DNA of 64,000 nucleotides from Hoeflea sp. GTDB taxonomy: Bacteria > Pseudomonadota > Alphaproteobacteria > Rhizobiales > Rhizobiaceae. The DNA is taken from the NCBI GenBank assembly GCA_019084245.1, contig JAHRFE010000035.1, forward strand, positions 62,001 to 126,000, written 5' to 3'. Position 1 is the first letter of the stretch. Each line of letters opens with the position of its first letter. Of the stretch, positions 33,312 through 41,486 are shown in pieces. Made by a program: the position numbers and the translations under genes. The notes beneath the pieces were generated by a model. It ran no database searches. It was not told where the DNA came from and saw only the letters and a list, made by a program, of their open reading frames with translations.

Positions 33312-34349
33312 ATGACCAGAATGACCACTACAGGCAGCCTCAACCTTCTCAGTCGTCGCCAGATTCTTGCCGGAACGGCGGCAGGCGCTGCAGCCCTTTC
33401 AATGCCAGGGTTCCTCGTAAAAGCCCGCGCCGAGGGGCCGGTGAAGGTGGCCGCCATCTACACCGTTCCGGTGGAGCAGCAATGGGTGAGCCGCATCCAC
33501 AAGGCGGCCAATGCGGCCGTGGTGCGTGGCGATATCGAGTATGTGTTTTCCGAAAACACCTCGAACAATGATTACGAGCGGGTCATGCGCGAATATGCCG
33601 AGGCCGGTCACGACCTGATCGTCGGCGAAGTGTTCGGCGTCGAGGATGCGGCACGTCAGGTGGCGGCGGACTATCCGGAAACCGCATTTCTGATGGGATC
33701 GAGCTTCCTGCCCAAGGACGATGCGCCGAATTTTGCGGTGTTCGACAACTATATCCAGGACGCATCCTATCTGTCGGGCATCATCGCCGGCGCCATGACC
33801 CAGTCGAAGAACATCGGCATGGTCGGCGGGTTCCCGATTCCGGAAGTCAACCGGCTGATGCATGCCTTCATGGCGGGCGTCAAGGAAACTGCGCCCGATG
33901 CCAAGTTCCAGGTGGCCTTCATCGGATCCTGGTTCGATCCGCCCAAGGCCAAGGAAACCGCCTTCGCCCAGATCGATGGCGGCGCAGACATTCTCTATGC
34001 GGAACGATTTGGCGTGTCCGACGCCGCCAAGGAAAAGGGCGTGCTGGCTATCGGCAATGTGATCGACACCCAGGCCGATTATCCCGAGACGGTTGTCGCC
34101 TCGGCGCTGTGGCATTTCGAGCCGACGCTCGATCACGCCATCGAGATGGTCAAGGCCGGAACCTTCAAGGCCGACAATTACGGCGTCTATTCCTTCATGA
34201 AGGAAGGCGGTTGCACGCTGGCGCCGCTTGGAACCTTCGAGGGCAAGATCCCCGAAGCAGCAATGGCGCTGGTCACGGAACGTGAGGCTGCGATCAAGGA
34301 TGGCTCCTTTGTCGTCGAAATCAACGACGAAGAACCCAAGTCCAACTGA
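33312..34349 (+). CDS. BMP-family ABC transporter substrate-binding protein with Tat signal
   Basis: The 345-residue protein begins with a twin-arginine signal: 'LLSRRQILAGTAAGAAALS', cleavage probably after 'KARA'. The Bmp/Med fold follows ('KVAAIYTVPVEQQWVSRIHKAA', 'FSENTSNNDYERVMREYAE', 'AFLMGSSF', 'SGIIAGAMTQSKNIGMVGGFPIPEVNR' in part). BMP proteins bind nucleosides or purine-type bases. AGGAG precedes the start. Its stop overlaps the ATPase start as TGATG. The Tat route suggests folding before export, which is known for some binding proteins but not the rule. Confidence 0.9.
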   Translation: MTRMTTTGSLNLLSRRQILAGTAAGAAALSMPGFLVKARAEGPVKVAAIYTVPVEQQWVSRIHKAANAAVVRGDIEYVFSENTSNNDYERVMREYAEAGHDLIVGEVFGVEDAARQVAADYPETAFLMGSSFLPKDDAPNFAVFDNYIQDASYLSGIIAGAMTQSKNIGMVGGFPIPEVNRLMHAFMAGVKETAPDAKFQVAFIGSWFDPPKAKETAFAQIDGGADILYAERFGVSDAAKEKGVLAIGNVIDTQADYPETVVASALWHFEPTLDHAIEMVKAGTFKADNYGVYSFMKEGGCTLAPLGTFEGKIPEAAMALVTEREAAIKDGSFVVEINDEEPKSN

Positions 34350-35899
34350 TGGACCATGCTGAAGGCCCGGAGGCGGAGATTGTTCTCCGCCTCGCGGGCA
34401 TGACCAAGAGATTTGGTCCCCTTGTCGCCAATGACGCCATTTCGCTGTCGCTCGCGCGCGGCGAAGTCGTGGCCTTGCTTGGCGAGAACGGCGCGGGCAA
34501 GACCACGCTGATGAATATCCTTTTTGGCCATTATACCGCCGACGAGGGACAGATCGAAGCTTTCGGCAAGGCGCTGCCACCCGGAGATCCGAACGCGGCG
34601 CTGGCGGCAGGCATCGGCATGGTGCATCAGCACTTCACCCTTGCCGATCAGATGACGGTGCTTGAGAACATTGTGCTGGGCACCCGGCCGCTCTGGTCGT
34701 TCAATCTGGGCAAGGCCGAGGCGCGCCGCAGGATCCGCGAACTTGCGACCGGCTACGGGCTTGACGTCGATCCCGACCGGATGATCACGGAGCTCTCGGT
34801 GGGCGAGCGGCAGCGGGTTGAGATCCTCAAGGCGCTCTACCGCGAGGCGCGCATTCTCATCCTTGACGAACCCACAGCAGTGCTGACGCCGATGGAGACG
34901 GACGCGCTGTTCGCCACGCTCAAGAAACTGGTGGCGGCGGGACTGTCGGTGATCTTCATCTCGCACAAGCTTGGCGAGGTGCAATCCGTCTCCGATCGTG
35001 TCGTGGTCTTGCGCGGCGGCAAGCTCGCTGGAGAACGCGTGACGTCCGATGCGACGCGGCGGGAGCTCGCGGAACTGATGGTGGGCGGACAATTGCCGGT
35101 CAACGAGATCGGGCCGCCCACGCCGGGCGCAACCCTGTTCGAGCTCAGGGGTGTTGCCACGCGCACCATGGGTGGCGCGGCGCTCAAGCAGGTGTCGATG
35201 CAGCTGCGCGGCGGCGAGATCACCGGCCTAGCCGGGATTTCCGGCAATGGCCAGGCGGCGCTGGCGGCGCTGATCGCGGGCACGCTGGAGGCCAGCGAGG
35301 GTAATATCATCGTTCATGGCGAGACGGCGCGGCACTGGTCGCCGCGCACGGCGCTGGACAAGGGGCTGGGGCGCATTCCCGAGGACCGTCATGCAACCGG
35401 CATGATCGGCGACATGAGCGTGGCCGAAAACGTGATCTCGGAAGCCTATCGCAGTCCGCGGTTTTCCCGGTTCGGATTTCTGGACTGGACTGCTGCCGCC
35501 TCTTTTGCCGGTGACATTATCAAGGCCTACGATGTCAAATGTCCGTCACCCGAGGCGCGCGTGCGGCTCCTGTCCGGCGGCAACATGCAGAAGCTTATTC
35601 TGGGCCGGGCGCTGGATGGCAATCCGGATATCATTCTCGCCAGCCAGCCGACGCGCGGCCTCGATGTGGGCGCCGTGGCCTATGTGCATGCGCGGCTGAT
35701 CGAGGCCCGCGACCGTGGCGCGGCGGTGCTCCTGATCTCCGAGGATCTCGATGAAATCCAGACCCTGTCGGACAGGATCCTGGTGATTCATCGCGGACAC
35801 CTGTCCAAGCCGTCGCTGCGTGGCGAGCTTAGCGTCATGGAACTGGGTGAATTGATGGCCGGCCACGGCGTCGCGGAAGGGGCAGAACATGCGGCTTGA
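34349..35899 (+). CDS. Nucleoside/base ABC transporter ATPase with two nucleotide-binding domains (YufO type)
   Basis: The 516-residue tandem ATPase has a first domain with Walker A 'GENGAGKTTLMNILFG', signature 'LSVGERQRVEILKAL' and Walker B 'ILILDEPTAVLTP'. The second domain has a degenerate Walker A ('GISGNGQAALAALI'), signature 'LSGGNMQKLILGRAL' and 'ILASQPTRGLDVGA', in which the Walker B Asp and Glu are changed. This asymmetry is normal for RbsA/YufO-type ATPases. It overlaps the binding-protein gene by one base and the first permease gene by eleven. Confidence 0.92.
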   Translation: MDHAEGPEAEIVLRLAGMTKRFGPLVANDAISLSLARGEVVALLGENGAGKTTLMNILFGHYTADEGQIEAFGKALPPGDPNAALAAGIGMVHQHFTLADQMTVLENIVLGTRPLWSFNLGKAEARRRIRELATGYGLDVDPDRMITELSVGERQRVEILKALYREARILILDEPTAVLTPMETDALFATLKKLVAAGLSVIFISHKLGEVQSVSDRVVVLRGGKLAGERVTSDATRRELAELMVGGQLPVNEIGPPTPGATLFELRGVATRTMGGAALKQVSMQLRGGEITGLAGISGNGQAALAALIAGTLEASEGNIIVHGETARHWSPRTALDKGLGRIPEDRHATGMIGDMSVAENVISEAYRSPRFSRFGFLDWTAAASFAGDIIKAYDVKCPSPEARVRLLSGGNMQKLILGRALDGNPDIILASQPTRGLDVGAVAYVHARLIEARDRGAAVLLISEDLDEIQTLSDRILVIHRGHLSKPSLRGELSVMELGELMAGHGVAEGAEHAA

Positions 35900-36938
35900 A
35901 CCGCGAACCGTGACCTCGGGAGCCGCCACCATCCTGTGGCCGGCAGGCGCGATCCTGGCAACGATCGTATTTTCCTCGGTCCTGGTGATGATCGCCGGCG
36001 CGTCGCCGCTCACGGTGTTCTGGCTGGTGGTCAAGGGGGCGGCCGGATCGCAGTTTGCAGCACTCGAGACCCTGACCCGCGCCACGCCGCTGATCTTCAC
36101 CGGGCTCGCGGTGGCCGTCGCCTTCCGGGCGCGGCTCTGGAACATCGGCGCCGAAGCGCAGCTCTATCTCGGCGCGGTGATGACCGTGGTGCTGGGCACC
36201 GGCGCGGTGACGCTGCCCTCGGCGGGGCTGATCCCGCTGATCATGATCGCCGCCATGCTGACCGGCGCGTTGACGCTGCTCGGACCTGCCATTCTCAAGA
36301 CGCGGTTCGGGGTGGACGAGGTGGTGACCACGCTGCTGCTGAACTTCATCGTCCTGCTGTTTGTGTCGATGCTGCTTGAGGGGCCTTTGAAAGACCCGAT
36401 GGGATTGGGCTGGCCGCAATCGAAGCGCGTGATCGCGGACGCGCAACTGCCGCGTCTGATCCAGGGCAAGCGGCTGCATTTCGGCTTTGTCCTGGCCGTC
36501 GTCTCGGCCATCGTGGTCTGGGTGATCATGAAGAAGACGGTGCTCGGCTACGAGATGCGTGCGGTCGGCCACAATGCGGAAGCCGCGCGCTTCGCGGGCA
36601 TCCCCGTCAACCGGGTCATCGTCAAGACGGCGCTTCTGTCGGGCGGGCTTGCGGCGCTCGCGGGCTTCTCGGAAGTCGCCGGGCTCAAGGGCAATCTGAC
36701 GCTCGATCTGTCGCCGGGCTATGGCTACACCGGCATCGTCGTGGCCATGCTCGCCATGCTCAATCCGCTCGGCGTCATTGCTGCGGCAATCTTCGTGGCC
36801 GGCATCTTTGTCGGCGCCGACGCCATGAGCCGCAGCGCCAATGTGCCGAGCTACATTGCCGAGGTGATGGTGGCGACCTCGCTTCTGACCATGGTCGCGG
36901 CGATCATGCTGATGCGCTACCGCGTGCGCTGGAGATGA
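35889..36938 (+). CDS. Nucleoside/base ABC transporter permease (YufP type)
   Basis: The 349-residue membrane protein of the BPD_transp_2 family has 'TRATPLIFTGLAVAVAFRARLWNIGAEAQLYLGA' (conserved in part) and 'LKTRFGVDEVVTTLLLNFI', typical of YufP/NupP. 'GYGYTGIVVAMLAMLNPLG' near the end is also typical. It starts eleven bases inside the ATPase gene and is followed by the second permease after four bases. It probably forms a heterodimeric channel with it. Confidence 0.92.
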   Translation: MRLEPRTVTSGAATILWPAGAILATIVFSSVLVMIAGASPLTVFWLVVKGAAGSQFAALETLTRATPLIFTGLAVAVAFRARLWNIGAEAQLYLGAVMTVVLGTGAVTLPSAGLIPLIMIAAMLTGALTLLGPAILKTRFGVDEVVTTLLLNFIVLLFVSMLLEGPLKDPMGLGWPQSKRVIADAQLPRLIQGKRLHFGFVLAVVSAIVVWVIMKKTVLGYEMRAVGHNAEAARFAGIPVNRVIVKTALLSGGLAALAGFSEVAGLKGNLTLDLSPGYGYTGIVVAMLAMLNPLGVIAAAIFVAGIFVGADAMSRSANVPSYIAEVMVATSLLTMVAAIMLMRYRVRWR

Positions 36939-36942
36939 CACG

Positions 36943-37887
36943 ATGACCGAGGCATTCGAGATCCTGTTCACCGCCAGCTTCTGGGTCGCCGCCATCCGCA
37001 TCGCCTCGCCGCTGATCTTCGCCACCATGGGCGAACTCATCTGCGAGCGCGCCGGCGTGCTCAATCTCGGCATCGAAGGCATCATGGTGGCTGGCGCGTT
37101 CACCGGCTGGTTCACGGTCTATATGGGCGGGGACCTGTGGACCGGCGTGTTCGTGGCGGCGATGACCGGCGCGATGTTCGGGCTGCTGCACGGCTTCCTG
37201 ACGGTGCCACTCGGACTGTCGCAGCATGTCACCGGCATCGGGATCACGCTGCTGGCGTCAAGCCTCACCTATTTTACCTATCGCATCCTGCTGCCCGAGG
37301 TGACCTCTCCGCCGAAGATCGAGCCGTTCCAACCTTTCGCGGTTCCGGTGCTGTCGGATATTCCCGTGCTCGGACCGGCGCTCTTCAACCAGACGCCGCT
37401 CACCTATCTCGCCTATGTCACGGTGGCGGCTGTCGCCTTCGTGCTTTACCGCACGCCGGTCGGCGTTGCAGTGCGGGCGGTGGGCGAAAATCCGTCGGCC
37501 GTCGAGGCGCAGGGCATTTCGGTGACGGCGGTGCGCATCGGCGCGGTGATGGCGGGCTCGGCGCTGATGGCGATCGGCGGCGCGTTCCTGACCATGTCGG
37601 CATTCAATTCGTTCTTCTTCGAGATGATCAACGGGCGCGGCTGGATTGCCATCGCGCTGGTGGTGTTCGGCTCATGGAGGCCTGGCAAGGCGCTGATCGG
37701 GGCAATCCTGTTTGCGGCCTTCGACGCCTATCAGGTCCGGCTTCAGCAGATCACGGGCGGCATCATTCCCTACCAGATCTTCCTGATGATGCCCTTCGTG
37801 CTGTCGATCGTGGCGCTTGTCGTCGTCGCCAGGCGCGCGACCTATCCCAAGGCGCTGATGATCCCCTACCAGAAAGGCGAGAGATGA
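36943..37887 (+). CDS. Nucleoside/base ABC transporter permease (YufQ type)
   Basis: The 314-residue BPD_transp_2 permease shows 'RIASPLIFATMGELICERAGVLNLGIEGIMVAGAF' (family landmark, in part), 'GLSQHVTGIGITLLASSLTYF' and 'GRGWIAIALVVFGSWRPG', all YufQ/NupQ features. The stop overlaps the deaminase-family gene as ATGA, so uptake and the first intracellular enzyme are translationally linked. Confidence 0.92.
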   Translation: MTEAFEILFTASFWVAAIRIASPLIFATMGELICERAGVLNLGIEGIMVAGAFTGWFTVYMGGDLWTGVFVAAMTGAMFGLLHGFLTVPLGLSQHVTGIGITLLASSLTYFTYRILLPEVTSPPKIEPFQPFAVPVLSDIPVLGPALFNQTPLTYLAYVTVAAVAFVLYRTPVGVAVRAVGENPSAVEAQGISVTAVRIGAVMAGSALMAIGGAFLTMSAFNSFFFEMINGRGWIAIALVVFGSWRPGKALIGAILFAAFDAYQVRLQQITGGIIPYQIFLMMPFVLSIVALVVVARRATYPKALMIPYQKGER

Positions 37888-39173
37888 GCTTTGACATGCT
37901 ACTCAAAGGCGGGGTGCTGCCCGACGGGACCACCACGGATATCGCCATCCTTGACGGACGGATCGCGGCGATCGCGCCCGGCATCGTGGCGGAAGCCGGA
38001 GAGACGATCGACATTTCCGGCCATCTTGTCTCACCGCCTTTTGTCGACCCACATTTCCACATGGATGCGACCCTGTCCTACGGGTTGCCGCGGATCAATG
38101 CGTCGGGCACGCTGCTTGAAGGCATCGGATTGTGGGGGGAACTCAAGCCACTTCTGACGCATGAGGCGGTGAAGAGCCGCGCACTTGCCTATTGCGACTG
38201 GGCAGCCTCCATGGGCCTGCTTGCGATCCGCACCCATGTGGATGTCTGCGACGACCGGCTTCTCGCCGTCGAGGCGCTGCTTGAGGTCAAACAGGAGATT
38301 TCCCACTACATCGACCTGCAGCTTGTAGCCTTTCCGCAGGATGGGCTCTACCGCTCACCCACGGCGCGCGAAAACACCATCCGGGCGCTGGATCTCGGCG
38401 TCGACGTGGTCGGCGGCATCCCGCATTTCGAGCGCACCATGGCGGATGGCCGGGCGTCCGTGACCGAACTTTGCGAAATAGCGGCGCAACGCGGGCTGAT
38501 GGTCGACATGCATTGCGACGAGACGGATGACCCGCTGTCGCGGCATATCGAGCAACTGGCCTACGAGACGCAGCGGCTCGGTCTGCAGGGCAGGGTGGCG
38601 GGATCGCACCTGACATCGATGCATTCGATGGACAATTACTACGTCTCAAAGCTATTGCCGCTGATGGCGGAAGCGCAAGTGGCGGCCATCCCCAATCCGC
38701 TCATCAACATCACTCTGCAGGGCCGCCACGACACCTATCCCAAACGCCGCGGCATGACCCGGGTCCCCGAGATGCTCGCCCATGGCATCCGCGTCGGCTT
38801 CGGACAGGATTGTGTGCTTGATCCGTGGTATTCGCTGGGGACGGCAGACATGCTGGACGTGGCCTTCATGGGACTGCACGTGGCGCAGATGACGAGCCCT
38901 GCCGCGATGCGCCGTTGCTACGACATGGTCACCAAGGAAAGTGCGGTGATCATGGGGCTTGACGACTACGGCCTTGAAGTAGGCAAGCGGGCCGATCTGG
39001 TGGTTCTCGACGCCGGCGACCCGGTCGAGGCGATCCGCCTGCGCGCGACGCGGCTCCTGGTGATGGCGCGTGGCAAAGTGATTGCCCGCCGGGCGCGCTC
39101 GCCGATGCAACTCGCAATTCCGGGACGTGAAGCTGAGATCGACCGGCGTTTTAGGGTTCCTGCTCCAGATTGA
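37884..39173 (+). CDS. codA: Cytosine deaminase-family amidohydrolase
   Basis: The 429-residue TIM-barrel metal hydrolase has CodA landmarks: metal pair His57/His59 in 'VDPHFHMD', Gln152 in 'VAFPQDG', His210 and Glu213 in 'MHCDETDD', His242 in 'SHLTSMHS' and metal Asp309 in 'GQDCVLDPWYSLGT'. In E. coli CodA the last motif reads His-Asp-Asp; here it is Gln-Asp-Cys, so the residue matching Asp314, which shapes base recognition, is cysteine. The protein is clearly catalytic, but the substrate may be another pyrimidine, purine or related cyclic amidine. It is co-translated with the importer. Confidence 0.85.
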   Translation: MSFDMLLKGGVLPDGTTTDIAILDGRIAAIAPGIVAEAGETIDISGHLVSPPFVDPHFHMDATLSYGLPRINASGTLLEGIGLWGELKPLLTHEAVKSRALAYCDWAASMGLLAIRTHVDVCDDRLLAVEALLEVKQEISHYIDLQLVAFPQDGLYRSPTARENTIRALDLGVDVVGGIPHFERTMADGRASVTELCEIAAQRGLMVDMHCDETDDPLSRHIEQLAYETQRLGLQGRVAGSHLTSMHSMDNYYVSKLLPLMAEAQVAAIPNPLINITLQGRHDTYPKRRGMTRVPEMLAHGIRVGFGQDCVLDPWYSLGTADMLDVAFMGLHVAQMTSPAAMRRCYDMVTKESAVIMGLDDYGLEVGKRADLVVLDAGDPVEAIRLRATRLLVMARGKVIARRARSPMQLAIPGREAEIDRRFRVPAPD

Positions 39174-39272
39174 AGCGACCCCCGCCGTCAAACGTGCCGA
39201 GGGTTAACAATTGTGAAAGCGCGCGGGCTTATAGTGCGAGGATATAGTTATGCGTAAAAGGGTGTTCCTCGT

Positions 39273-39935
39273 ATGGCCGCTGCAAGGCGCCGATTGTTTC
39301 ACGCGTTCAAGATCTCCCGGAAGCTTGCGCTTCTGGCGGGTGGATTTTTGCTTGTCCTCGGGGCTTCAGGAACTGCCGCACTCGTCTTCGCGCCTGCGAG
39401 CATGATGTCCGGCTTCTCAAATACACCCGGTGGGCACTGCAAGACACTCTACCAATCCGAATTCAAGCGCGATAATGAAAAGCGTCTGATCGCCGTCATC
39501 TCCACCGACGATGTCGAGCCCCTGGCCAGGGTTCGGACCGGGGTCCGGATCGCCCGCCATCTGGCTGAGACGCTGCATCCCGATCTGGTCATCGTTCAGG
39601 TTGCCGATCATCGCGGGCCGACGACCCGGGCCGACCTTCGAGGCCAGGCGATTGGCGCCGAAATTGTTCATGCGCCGCATCCTGCCAAAACACTGGCCAC
39701 GACGAAACCTTGGGAAGCGCGCTACATCGATGCCCTTTCCACGGAAGCAGGGTACTACTTCGGAACCCGCGTCGACATGCGTTTGACCGAGCTTGAAGCC
39801 GTCAATCAGCAGATCGAGCTGGTTGAGGGATGTGACGGCGATGTGGTTGACGAAGAGCCGAAGACGGCCTCCGCAGGGGGAACAGCCGAACCGGCAGGCG
39901 GGCATGACAAGCCGGCTAAAGCACCCAGTCACTGA
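39273..39935 (+). CDS. Orphan hypothetical protein with one N-terminal membrane anchor
   Basis: In this 220-residue protein, residues about 18-40 form a membrane segment or uncleaved signal ('LALLAGGFLLVLGASGTAALVF'). The periplasmic part has 'LIAVISTDDVEPLARVRTGVRIA', 'HPDLVIVQVADHRGPTTRADLRGQAIGAEIVHAP' (in part) and 'YYFGTRVDMRLTELEAVNQQIE'. The C-terminal 30 residues are low-complexity (Gly, Ala, Pro, Lys). The alternation of strands and helices suggests a small alpha/beta domain. I do not recognise a family. It is monocistronic and convergent with lysS, with a 50-base gap lacking a clear terminator. Confidence 0.75.
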   Translation: MAAARRRLFHAFKISRKLALLAGGFLLVLGASGTAALVFAPASMMSGFSNTPGGHCKTLYQSEFKRDNEKRLIAVISTDDVEPLARVRTGVRIARHLAETLHPDLVIVQVADHRGPTTRADLRGQAIGAEIVHAPHPAKTLATTKPWEARYIDALSTEAGYYFGTRVDMRLTELEAVNQQIELVEGCDGDVVDEEPKTASAGGTAEPAGGHDKPAKAPSH

Positions 39936-39985
39936 AGCTGCGTGCGTCCATCTGCACCAATGTGATCGGCAAACCCTGGTAGGGG

Positions 39986-41482
39986 TTAATCCGAGCGGGC
40001 CTTTCGCGCCGGGAAGAGAATGACGTCGCGGATTGACGGCGCATTGGTGAGCAGCATGATCAGGCGGTCGACGCCGATGCCGAGGCCGCCCGCTGGCGGC
40101 ATGCCCTGGTCGATGGCATCGAGAAACTCGTCGTCGAGCTGCTTTTCGCTTTCGCCGCGGGCATGGGCCTGCTCCAGCTGCTCGACCATGCGCTTGCGCT
40201 GTTCCTCGGGATCGTTGAGTTCGGAGAAGGCGTTGCCGAGCTCCCAGGCATTGCAATAGGTCTCGAAGCGCTCGACCAGGCGCGGCTCGCCGGGAACCTC
40301 CTTGGCAAAGGGTGAAATGTCCTTCGGGAAATCAATCACATGGGTGGGTTGAATGAGCGTGGATTCGACCTTTTCCTCGAAGATGAAGGCCAGGCATTCG
40401 CCCCAGGTCCAGTCCTCCTCGATCTCGAAACCCGCCCCCTTGGTTGCAGAGCGAGCTTCTTCATCGGTCGCCATCGCGCGAAAGTCGATGCCCGTTGCAT
40501 CCTTCACCGCATCGGGCATGGCGATCCGCTTGAAGGGGCCCTTGAAGGAGAGTTCCTTTTCGCCATACATGATCTCGGTGGTGCCATGGATCGCCATGGC
40601 CAGGCGCTCGAACAGCCGTTCGACGAGACCCATGATGTCCTCATAATCGGCATAGGCCCAGTAGCATTCGAGCATGGTGAATTCGGGATTGTGCCGGGTC
40701 GACACGCCCTCGTTGCGGAAGTTGCGGTTGACCTCGAACACCTTGTCGGTGAGGCCTGAAACCAGCGCCCGCTTGAGATACAGTTCCGGCGCGATGCGCA
40801 GATACATGTCGAGCTTGAGCGTGTTGTGATGGGTCTTGAAGGGTTCGGCCGTGGCGCCGCCATAGACCGAATGCAGCATCGGGGTTTCGATCTCCATGAA
40901 ACCCTCGTCTTCCATGAACCGCCTAATGCCGGAGACAATCCTCGATCGCTGCTGGAAACGCAGCTTGGAATCCTCATTGGTCATGATGTCGAGGTGGCGC
41001 TTGCGGTAGCGCAATTCGATATCCGTCAGGCCATGCCATTTTTCCGGCATCGGCAGCAGCGCCTTGGTCAGCATGGTGATTTCATGGGCGTTGACAGTCA
41101 GTTCGCCGCGCTTGGTGCGGCGGACTTCGCCGGTGACGCCGATGATGTCGCCAAGGTCGATCAGCGGCAAAAGCGCGCGCGCCTCTTCGGGCGTGGTGTC
41201 CTTGTGGCTGAAGATCTGAACCTTGCCCGAGGCGTCGTGGATGTCCATGAACATGCCGGAATTGCGCGACGAATAGACCCGGCCGGCAACGGTGACGATG
41301 TCACCGGTCAGGGTGTCGGGTTCAATGTCGGCGTATTTCTCCGCCAGTTCCGAATTGGTCAGGGTGCGGTGGAAATGCGCCGGATAGACCTCGGCCACGG
41401 TTTCGCGCAATTTCGCGAGCTTCTGCGCGCGGACCTCGGTGACATCGGATGACAGGCCGGGTTCGGTTGTGGTGTCGGTCAT
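39986..41482 (-). CDS. lysS: Lysyl-tRNA synthetase, class II
   Basis: The 498-residue protein has an OB-fold anticodon domain ('DIVTVAGRVYSSRNSGMFMD', in part), class II motif 2 ('FRNEGVSTRHNPEFTMLE') and motif 3 ('GLGIGVDRLIMLLT'). 'ETPMLHSVYGGATAEPF' matches motif 1 and the lysine pocket region. The ATG at 41482 is set by the family N terminus; it lies four bases after the gltX stop. Some alphaproteobacteria use a class I enzyme instead, so this is informative about lineage. It acts in the cytoplasm and charges tRNA-Lys. Confidence 0.95.
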   Translation of the reverse strand: MTDTTTEPGLSSDVTEVRAQKLAKLRETVAEVYPAHFHRTLTNSELAEKYADIEPDTLTGDIVTVAGRVYSSRNSGMFMDIHDASGKVQIFSHKDTTPEEARALLPLIDLGDIIGVTGEVRRTKRGELTVNAHEITMLTKALLPMPEKWHGLTDIELRYRKRHLDIMTNEDSKLRFQQRSRIVSGIRRFMEDEGFMEIETPMLHSVYGGATAEPFKTHHNTLKLDMYLRIAPELYLKRALVSGLTDKVFEVNRNFRNEGVSTRHNPEFTMLECYWAYADYEDIMGLVERLFERLAMAIHGTTEIMYGEKELSFKGPFKRIAMPDAVKDATGIDFRAMATDEEARSATKGAGFEIEEDWTWGECLAFIFEEKVESTLIQPTHVIDFPKDISPFAKEVPGEPRLVERFETYCNAWELGNAFSELNDPEEQRKRMVEQLEQAHARGESEKQLDDEFLDAIDQGMPPAGGLGIGVDRLIMLLTNAPSIRDVILFPARKARSD

Positions 41483-41486
41483 TGGA

